Part shown: piece by piece, positions 56,101-64,000 of the stretch
How positions within the stretch are numbered: the first letter of the stretch is position 1
Layout of the letters: each line of letters begins with the position of its first letter
The notes under the pieces: model-generated
The model's database searches: none
Seen by the model: only the letters and a program-made list of their open reading frames with translations
Told to the model about the DNA's origin: nothing
Program-made: the position numbers and the translations under genes
DNA from: Corylus avellana
Lineage: Eukaryota > Streptophyta > Magnoliopsida > Fagales > Betulaceae
Direction: 5' to 3'
Assembly: GCF_901000735.1 (NCBI RefSeq)
Contig: NC_081544.1
Coordinates: forward strand, 33,803,235-33,867,234
Length of the DNA: 64,000 nucleotides

Positions 56101-58847
56101 ACAGAAATTAACAAGGAATATATACAAATCATTATGATCGAATAACAAGCAAATAGTTTTAAGAACATGAAACGAAAGCAGCAAGTGCAGTGAATAATTT
56201 TTTTTTTTTTTGATGTCAAGGAACCTCTCCAAGACAGGGCCCTTCGGACCCACTTCTGTAGAGTAAACCTCGGTCCTGTACACCGCACCCTTGAAAGTTT
56301 CTCTACACGGAACTGGTTAAATCGCTGGCTTTTTACTAGGGGGTGTGGCCCCAAGGGATAAGTGCAGTGAATAATATAACTACAATACCTTGAGCATGCT
56401 GACACCAGACCCAATGTTAACAAGGAGGTACGGGTACAAATCATTATGGTCAATCTGCACAAACTCCTTCTGCCCATCCATGTATGTAAATGCTTCTTGA
56501 TGGACTGCCTACTCAAAAAACATATAAAGCCAGTTGACACTATCAGCCAAGACATTGGTAAGGCAAACAAGAAAAGAGATGCAATGAAGAACTTGCTTTA
56601 AAACATGAACGAGATAATTTTAATATCAATAATGGTTGTATGCTTGTCATGCAGACATTTGAAACAATACAAACATTTCTTCACCCATTCCCCTCCCCCC
56701 AAACAAATTATATTTTGTTCAATGCAAATGAGTGCGTATTTGAGGAGAATCAGAATAACAGAGCTCAAGATAAATGAAGCGCAAGAGACTAAATACTAAA
56801 TAAGAAGACTTCACTTTATCATATATAAAGGAGAGAAAATAAGTTGTAAATACCAAAATTTGTATTTGGTATTAGGGTCACACCTTAAGTAAAAAATTAA
56901 CTCCACCAACAAGACAGTTCATTTCATCCTCCTTGTCAAGACTGATGCCAAGCTTTTCTTTGAAGAGATCTGCATACTTGTGTGCCCCACCGCCTGTAGC
57001 CTTCTCAAAGACAGCAAGTAGTAAATAAGTTTGCATACTTCATAAGAACATACCATAAAACCAAGTTTCTCACTACATAATCTCTCTCCAAATGCACCCA
57101 TTCTTCTGCACAATTATTACATGTGCTATTTTGCCAGTAAATCATGAAAAGATATCTAGCTCCTATCTAGAGAATAAAAAAGAGCAACAAATTTGACCCA
57201 ACTACTTCAAAATTGTATGGTAATGTCAAAGAAAGTTTTACCTTAATTATGATCTTGTCAATTGGAGGAGCCTCAAGATGCTGGTATCCTGAATTAATTT
57301 TCAAATATAAGCAGAATGACCAGAAGTAGCAGAAACATCATGAAGAAGAGTGAAAGAGCAACAGAAATCACCTTAAAGAAAAAATGACCTTAAATTGAAG
57401 CCTCCTAATCTATATATCTCAAGGGTTGAGAAACTGAATGGCAACATAATGAGAATTTTCTTTGAAAATCAGACTGTTATAACATGCTCCTCCTTAAGTA
57501 TAATTTTCCATGAAAACGCAGGTGCTACCTGTCTTTTAGGAATTATATAAAAACTGGTGATGAAAGCGGCACAGGGCTGTCAAGCACATTGAGACTAGGC
57601 GAGCAGAGTAGGTTAGGTTTTCAAGGAGCTTCTAACCAATCAAAGTTAAGTTCAAGTACCTGTATCTGCCAAGCTAGAGCAACACTTGGATCAAGTAGAT
57701 TAGACCTTGACCGATTTAGATAGCTTCAAGGAGTTTCCAAAGAGACTCACCCAAAGTTTACAATAGAAAGTCAGTGACAAAGAACGAAGATTTCTTTAAG
57801 CTCTAGAGTATATTGTAATTATTAAGTTGCCCGTAAATTAGGACTGTGAGATTCTGACAAACATTTAATCGTGTATCAGGCTGATTCATCAGCTAGGTTA
57901 GGCTATAAACAAGCTCAAGCTCAATCAAACATATACGAAACGAGCTTCAAAAGGCTATTTTGAGCTCGGATCACACTCAAACTCAGCTCAAGCTTGATAT
58001 TTAACTCAGCTGATCTTGAACATCCACGTGATTAGTTCAGTTAAGTTATTTCTTAGTGTCCATTAAAAATATCACTCTTCCTTCAACATGACTCCAATTT
58101 CCAAATGTACCGCAAGTTTGGTCACTAATAGGAAAAACAGTTACCGAAATAGCAATAACATGCAAGTGCATTGCACACATACCACCAAGATGTAGCTGCT
58201 TGGTTTTTATAAACTCTAAGCAATCATTGATCTTGCTGGTTTGGAATTTCACAAAATGGAGCCTCCCTTTGAGAACCGGATGGTCCCTATTACCACTAGA
58301 AACCCCAAGACTCTTCTTTCCCGACCTCCCCACCTCATCATCAACATCATAATTCGTTGAGAAATACACCATCTTAATGAGAGAACCTGCCAACAAACAC
58401 CAATATTATTTCAATTCGCATGGACAGACTTCTTTAGGAAGAATTAGATAATACGAACATATAAACTACGGTTACGAATTTATCATCACAACGACGAAAT
58501 TCAGAGCCAAATGAGTATTCTTTTTTTGGTAGGTAGGTATTCTAGCGAATCAATTTTGAATCTCGGGAACTTCTTCTACTCAATAACGGATTTTATATAC
58601 GTTCAAAGCACCCCTCACTATACCATGTGAAACAGAAAAGAATTGAGGAAATCAAATACATAAATACATACAATTACACGGATGAACAAGAAATTCAAGA
58701 GAATTGAATTGAATAGAGCTTGAGGGACCAAAAGAAAACAGCGAGAGTCAAAGAATCACCTCCGATATCCAGAGCCAAATGAGATATTCGACCACCGGGT
58801 TGGTTTGGGTCAGAATTCCCTGGAATTTCAACCTCTTTTGGATCCAT
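53188..58847 (-). CDS. PANK1: Type II pantothenate kinase (PANK1-like), 10 exons
   Basis: Phosphorylates pantothenate with ATP, the first step of coenzyme A synthesis, in the cytosol. Exons in coding order: 58847-58760, 58386-58183, 57288-57242, 57000-56884, 56508-56389, 56086-55992, 55895-55802, 55601-55470, 54032-53920, 53413-53188, giving 411 aa. Family landmarks in order: [16 protein letters not shown] (nucleotide-binding start), [89 protein letters not shown] and [11 protein letters not shown]. The frame ends about 50 residues after GALGAF with no DUF89 phosphatase domain, so it is the short PANK1 form and not the bifunctional PANK2. The C-terminal tail ([10 protein letters not shown]... 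to VYAS) is longer than I expect for Arabidopsis PANK1. Intron 5 holds a SINE-like insertion; intron 8 is 1,437 bp. Confidence 0.92.
56199..56359 (-). mobile_element. SINE-like retroposon in a PANK intron, 16-bp TSD
   Basis: A 161-bp insertion between perfect 16-bp direct repeats AAGTGCAGTGAATAAT (56183-56198 and 56360-56375). It starts with a T-run on the plus strand, so it is an A-tailed retroposon in minus orientation, the same direction as the host gene. The body is GC-rich (ATCCCTTGGGGCCACACCCC at its 5' end; GGGTCCGAAGGGCCC near the tail). The size, A-tail and long target duplication fit a SINE. I cannot assign Pol III boxes with confidence. Confidence 0.85.
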
Positions 58848-60413
58848 TTTTCCTCGCTCTCTCTATCTACCTCCTGTATTCGCTGATTCTGAGCTTAAGA
58901 AGTATGGAGCGGCTCCTTACCTAACCCCTGGCTGCCTCCTAACGCAGCATTTTCTTCACGTTTTAGGATTTGGGAGGAGGGGGAATAGATCAATAGAATA
59001 GACCGGTTACTAATTAATAGGATATTGTTCCTTACCCGCACGAGATACAGGATTTTCGTGCGATGCGTTTCTCTCTTTTGGATGAGTGCTTATTGTCGCA
59101 GTCACTGACGCCATTACCAACTTCTTCAACCTTTTTGACTTTCCAAGTAGTGAACGGAGCAAGAGAGCAGCGCATGATGGGCTAATGACAGGTACCAAAT
59201 TGAATAAAAGTCAACATTGAATGACGTGGCAAAGATGCCCAATTAACGGAATGCCTTCACAAATTATTCTTAAATTTGGTTAAGAGTCTTTCAAACCGAT
59301 TTGGTTAAGGCCTAACCACAAGGGCTGTGGCTAAGGCCTAACCCCAAAGGCTACTGGACCATCCCCCTAGTGATGTTTTATATGTTTTTCAAACGTTGCA
59401 ATTCTACCTTCTTTTCTTTTCTTTTCTTTTTTTTTTAGGATTTTTCTAATATTTGGTTACTTTGCAATTTTTCCATTGTGTTTGACGGTCAGAATTTGCT
59501 GCGACGGAGAAGCTTATGTTGCAAATAGTGTAAGGAAGAAAGATTAGTGATTTTTGGCACACCGGGTGCTTGAACAATAAGTATGTTGGTGTTAAAATAT
59601 TATAAAATATTATTAAAATAATATTTAAACAGTAAAAAATAATAATAATAATAATATTTTAACACTGATGTGTTTACTGATGTGTTTACTGTTCAAACAC
59701 GCTCATATGCCAAAAATCACTGCTTAAGTAACAAATACTTTATTTTCTTAAACATTTGGGACTTTCAGTTACTATTACGAAATTGCTGAACATCTTTAAG
59801 ATGAGACCAGTAGCCTGGATAATGTATACAGAAGTAAATGAACTAGGTAAACTAGTCTCTTTCTTTTCTTTTTTTGTTTCCTTCAAACAAATAGCACGAG
59901 GTGGGTTCTATTCTATAGGGTTGTTTTCTTGGTGGTGGATTCTCTTTTGTGGAGCCATGACAAAAGCTCCACAAGAACACCCATCTTAATGCTCTGTTTG
60001 TTTGCCTTGCCTAGGCAATTCAACTGTAGAATGATAACTTAGTCATGGCTCAAGAAGAAAATTATTAGCAAATTCAGAAAGAGAGAAGTCATCACATGAA
60101 CATTAACTACACAACTACAGCCAGGAATTTGAACAAACCACTGGAGAGTTCTTTGGGAAAGGAGCCCTTGGATGAATGGCATTATTCCCCCATCTCAAAC
60201 TCCCACAATCTCCCTCTCTCCCTCTTAATCTCTCTCTCTCTCTCTCTCTCTTCTCTTCTCTTCCCCCCTTCTCTCCCGATCTCTCTCTCTGGTTCACTCT
60301 TTCCCACTTTTATAGAATGACAGGTGCGTTCCCCCTCTCTCCAATGCACGCTTGGGGATGGTCCTCAAGCCAGCTGCTCCTCAGGCCTTCCTTGTGAAGG
60401 CCGGCGTGGGAAG
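58848..60413. other. Intergenic, pantothenate kinase upstream side
   Basis: 58848-58980 is the probable PANK promoter/5' UTR. (TAA)n near 59638-59660 and (CT)n near 60218-60265 are simple repeats. GCCTAACC words are repeated at 59309-59345. No gene recognised. Confidence 0.5.
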
Positions 60414-61131
60414 TAGGGGTGTAAAAAAAAATTATAAAAAAAAAAAAGGGGGGGGGGGGGGGGAGAACCGGAGACGGGTTGGGAAAAACCGGTAGCCAGA
60501 GTGTCCGGTTCTGGTTTTGGAGTTTTTAAATACCCGGTTATAACCAGGTAACCCGGTATATATATATATATAATAATAATATATATTTTTAATTTTATAT
60601 ATATTTTTTTCGAATTTAGTCTATTGATTATTATTTTTAATTTTTTTTGTTTACATACTTGTTTTTATTTTTTTCTTTGTGTTTGTTTTTAACATGTTAA
60701 TATTTAGGGTTTAGTGTTTAATATTTACTATTTAGTGTTTAATCTCATAAGAATGAGATTTGTAGTTGAATTGGTTGATATATCATATATGTAATCTATG
60801 TAGATATAGTTTAATCTTATGTATTATGCAAGCTTTTAAAATAAAATTTTAGAGCATTTTAAGCCTACTTGTTTTATTGTTTAAAAAGGGCACAAAATGG
60901 TTAAATTAAGCCCAAAAATTAGGCCAAATGCCTAAAATAAGCTCAAAATGCAAAAAAAAATTAAAAAAAACCAGTTACTTGGTCCGGATAACCGGGTACC
61001 AACTGGAATCGGCCGGTTATTATATAACTGGGTACCCAGTTCCGGTTTTCAAAAATCAAAAATTGGATACCTCGGTTTCAATTGTTAGTTTTAGCCAATA
61101 ACCGGGAACTAAAACTGGGTATTTACCCCTA
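60414..61131. mobile_element. hAT-type MITE (TAGGGGTG family), 718 bp, perfect 8-bp TSD
   Basis: Ends are TAGGGGTGTAAA and, on the other strand, TAGGGGTAAATA. A perfect 8-bp target duplication GTGGGAAG lies at 60406-60413 and 61132-61139. The interior has ACCGGTTATAACC-like and ACCCGG words at both sides and a (TA)n core, matching the intron copy at 34483-35160. A G-run of 16 lies near 60448-60463. Non-coding. Confidence 0.88.
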
Positions 61132-62028
61132 GTGGGAAGCATGCTGCCTACCTTAGGGAAACAGCTTTGGGACCATTGATCTTTAGCTTCACGTTATCTC
61201 TCTTTGTTTTTGTATTTTGTCTGTGTGGTTTAATAGTATTATCAAAGCAAGATAAATCTACAAATTTCAAATTAAATCCTCTAAAACTATTGAAAATCAA
61301 AACTTATAATTAACTCTTCAATGGTGCAAAGTCAAATCTTATAGTTTAATATCACCAATTAAAATTTATCATAATAAATATCGATTTACTCAAAGATATC
61401 TCCAAAATAATTATTTTTTCCAAAATATATATATAGAAAATAATTTCGGGGTTTTACAGTGGTGGCGTGAGTGTCCTTCAATGGTGTCGCCGTACAAAGT
61501 CTTTGGAATTACTTCAACTAATGGTTCTGTAGGTTGAAAAATGTGGCTATTAGCCACCCCCATTTGGCCTGGGGTGGTTTTAACCACCCCAAACCGGCCG
61601 ATTTCAAAAGGCCAATTAAAAAAGAAAAAGAAAAAAAGAATTAGGGTTGGCCCTTGGAGTGGCCGAAACCACCCCAGGCCAAACGGGGGTGGCCAAGCTG
61701 CCCCCATTTTGCAACTTAGGGGTGGTTTGGCCATCCAAAATCGGCCAGGGGTGGCTCGAACCACCTATTTTCCATATTTTTTTAAATTTAAAATTTTAAT
61801 CATTTTAGTTTTAATTTTTTAATTTAATTTAATTATTTTTATTTTTAATTAGGTATATAAATATGTGTTGAATTTTTAGAGGTGATGACATGGATTTTCG
61901 TCAAATTTTGGACGGAAGTTAGATGAATGTATCATCTCAATTTTTAGCTATTATCAAGGACCATCTGTGATACTAAATGAAGCCGATAAATAGAAAATAA
62001 AGTTGTTAAATCACATAGGAAAAAATTA
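61132..62028. other. Intergenic with GGGGTGG-rich segment
   Basis: 61540-61765 repeats GGGGTGG and CCACCCC words many times on both strands, a composition also found at the centre of the foldback MITEs at 4259 and 32152. It is probably another such element without clear ends. No gene. Confidence 0.5.
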
Positions 62029-62664
62029 GGGAAAAGTCCACATAACTCCCTCAAACTACCACCAATTGACAATGTTCCCCTCAAACTTTTAATTGTGACA
62101 ATGTCCCCTTCAAACTACCAAAAATTGTCAATGTTCTTCCCAATGATGAAACTACCCTTGATAAAATAAAAACAAAAAATAATAAAACTTCTAGAAAAAA
62201 CCTAAAACTAATTAAAAAAAATCCAAAGGGTAGAAAATTAAAAATTATAAAAAAAAAAGATCCTTTTTATAAGAAAAAAATTAAAAAATTTCGATTTTTT
62301 TTTTGTTATAAAAATTTCGTTTTTTATTTTGTTTTGTAAATTTTTTAAAATAAAAATTTCCGTTTTAAAAAAAATTCTTCTAAAAAAATTAAAAATTTTC
62401 GTTTAAAAATTATTATTATTATTATTTTTTTTAAAAAAATTGTTCTTTTGAAATTAAAATTTTTTTTTTGTTTTTTTTTTTTTTAAATTTATAAGGGTAT
62501 TTTTGTCTTATTAAGAAATATATAAGGGCATTTTGATTTTTTGTTAATCTTGGAGGAACATTGACAATGTTTTGGTAATTTAGGAGGATATTGTCACAAT
62601 TAAAAGTTTAAAGAAGACATTATCAATTAGATGGAAGTTTGAAGAGATTATAAAGACTTTACTC
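62029..62664. mobile_element. Mutator-like foldback MITE, 636 bp, 9-bp TSD
   Basis: Left arm: AGTCCACATAACTCCCTCAA, then CCCCTCAAACTTTTAATTGT. Right arm, other strand: GAGTAAAGTCTTTATAATC, then CTTTAAACTTTTAATTGTG. The arms pair over roughly 120 bp each, around an AT-rich centre. A 9-bp target duplication AAAAAATTA is at 62020-62028 and 62665-62673. Confidence 0.78.
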
Positions 62665-63126
62665 AAAAAATTATTTAACCATTTTTTTCCACAACGGGGG
62701 TTAACTTTACTAGCCAGCTCAGCAATTGCGGATGATTTCGGAAGGAGTGATACTTCATACCATTACTCTTAAATGGGACCTCAGTCCGGGCCAAGGTTTC
62801 GCTTTTCGTGCCCGACCCGTTCCATTCGCAACTGAAAGTCTGAAACCCATTTTAAACAAAGCATTTCAATTTTTCAAAAAAGATGTACGCGGGCGCGAGA
62901 GAGCGAGCTCTTCTCTGTTCGCTTCCCAAGAGCCTTCTTCAATGGAATTTGCTTCTGTTCATGCAATCTGTCTGCATGTGAGTTTCTTCAATCTGTAAGG
63001 GAAAGCTCGAATTGCTTCATCAATCGATTATCGCAAACTCACTCTTTTTCTAACCATTCGATCGGATTTTTTTTTTTTTTTTTTTGAAAAAAAACGATTA
63101 CAGTTTATTTCTTCTGCGATTCAAAG

Positions 63127-63876
63127 ATGCCGCTTATCCAGAGAGCTATGCAGACTCTCAGTTATTCTCAAGTGCTCTCCACCATCCGATCATCTTGTTC
63201 TTCGAATTTCAAGTAAATCTCTAATATCTACTTATCAACAAAAAAAAAAAAAGTAAATCTCTAACATCTCTCATTATCGATTTGATTTTGCTTCGCTTTT
63301 TTTTTTCGATGAATATGAAAGTGCTTAATGTTTGCTGAAATTTCCACTAGCCGTTGATTTTTTTATCTTGTCGTAGAGAAGGAAATAGAGGCTAAACTAC
63401 GTCGATTTTGCCTATTTTTCCTTTTAACCCAGAGTGAATGCAACAAGAGTAGCTGTAATTAATTTTTGGGGAATTGCGGTTGAGAAGGTTCATATGTGTG
63501 ATAACATCTAGAATTCAAATGAAAAATGAAATGACGAGAGGTTTTCCTTGGTTTCGTCACGAGCAGTTTCAGATACCGGCGTCGGAAGCTGCTTGGAGGA
63601 GTTTCGGGACTTGAAGTTTTCTAGGGAAGGCATCGGTGCCGAAAAGTGGGGTAAGTAGAGGACTGAGATTGCACAAATCTACTAGAAGCTCCTGGTCTTG
63701 ATCGTTGTATTGTTCTTCTTTTCAAGAGGTTCAATTAATTCTAGCATTGGCTGTATTCATTTTCATGTTCGCGAAAACGCATATAGTTGTTTGAATTTTT
63801 GGGAAAATATACATGCTATTTTTGATCGATGTCTGGCATTTTGACGCAGATGGAGTGCTTTCTGTCAGAACAACTA
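63127..63876 (+). CDS. 5' part of an unrecognised gene, running off the window
   Basis: A likely first coding exon at 63127-63212 encodes about 28 residues starting MPLIQRAMQTLSYSQVLS, basic and Ser-rich, which could be a mitochondrial targeting start. A GT donor follows. A second probable exon ends at 63650 (frame EEFRDLKFSREGIGAEKW) and is followed by a GTAAGT donor; its acceptor is uncertain (a site near 63580 keeps the frame open). A third small exon, 63850-63876, joins in frame (DGVLSVRTT). 62930-63100 is a probable 5' UTR. I do not recognise the protein, and the rest lies beyond the window. Confidence 0.4.
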
Positions 63877-64000
63877 GTAAGTTTAATTTTCTCAGTGTAC
63901 CTGTGCTTTATTATTATATAGAAACTTCTCCGAAAACTACTTTATCAAAAATGTTTCGTTGCGTATCCATTTTCATCGACCGTGTGGATGAGATATTGTA

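Noticed and set aside
60096..60397. Ser/Leu-rich frames near 60.2 kb
   Set aside because: Translation of a (CT)n simple repeat.
62726..62998. 90-codon frame upstream of the last gene
   Set aside because: Composition changes half-way and it overlaps the likely 5' UTR; no domain recognised.
1..64000. CRISPR arrays, bacterial operons, tRNA or rRNA genes
   Set aside because: None seen. The spliced genes and repeats are those of a plant nuclear genome; the tRNA-like words are retroelement primer-binding sites.

Overview
The window is nuclear DNA of a flowering plant, most likely a woody eudicot: GT-AG introns, AT-rich intergenic DNA, long dinucleotide tracts and many plant-type transposable elements (hAT, Mutator-type foldback MITEs, solo LTRs, a TRIM, a SINE). 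I cannot name the species. No tRNA, rRNA, organellar or bacterial sequence was recognised.

Layout. 0.9-4.0 kb (+): a PERK-type proline-rich receptor-like kinase, seven exons. 5.6-8.5 kb (-): a bHLH transcription factor with a bHLH-MYC N-terminal domain, eight exons. 10.75-11.18 kb (-): a small Gln-rich single-span membrane protein. 12.9-13.5 kb: a 5'-truncated GH17 beta-1,3-glucanase pseudogene. 18.5-48.4 kb (+): a tandem array of four nucleoredoxin genes (NRX copies 1-4), each with three thioredoxin-fold domains and a C1-like zinc module. 49.9-52.2 kb (+): a DUF220 protein. 53.2-58.85 kb (-): a type II pantothenate kinase, ten exons, convergent with the DUF220 gene. 63.1 kb to the end (+): the first exons of an unrecognised gene.

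The nucleoredoxin array is the centre of interest. Copies 1-3 are nearly identical, and their upstream DNA and linked GH17 remnants are duplicated with them; copy 4 is older. Shared characters (a 118-bp intron 3, a shared upstream block, shared substitutions) group copies as ((2,3),1),4. Because the duplicates serve as each other's empty sites, later insertions can be dated relative to duplication: a deleted hAT element and a 490-bp element upstream of copy 2; a MITE, a caulimovirid-like movement-protein relic and a hAT MITE in copy 2 intron 1; a 214-bp solo LTR in the copy 3 promoter; and a TRIM with a nested element in copy 3 intron 2. Despite this, all four reading frames appear intact after splicing. 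Copy 2 also has a changed first active site (WCGHC in place of WCGPC) and a 6-residue deletion in its second thioredoxin domain.

The remaining genes look like single-copy plant genes with no functional link to each other. Exon borders were placed by hand from GT-AG signals, reading frame and family conservation. UTRs and transcription starts are mostly not assigned.
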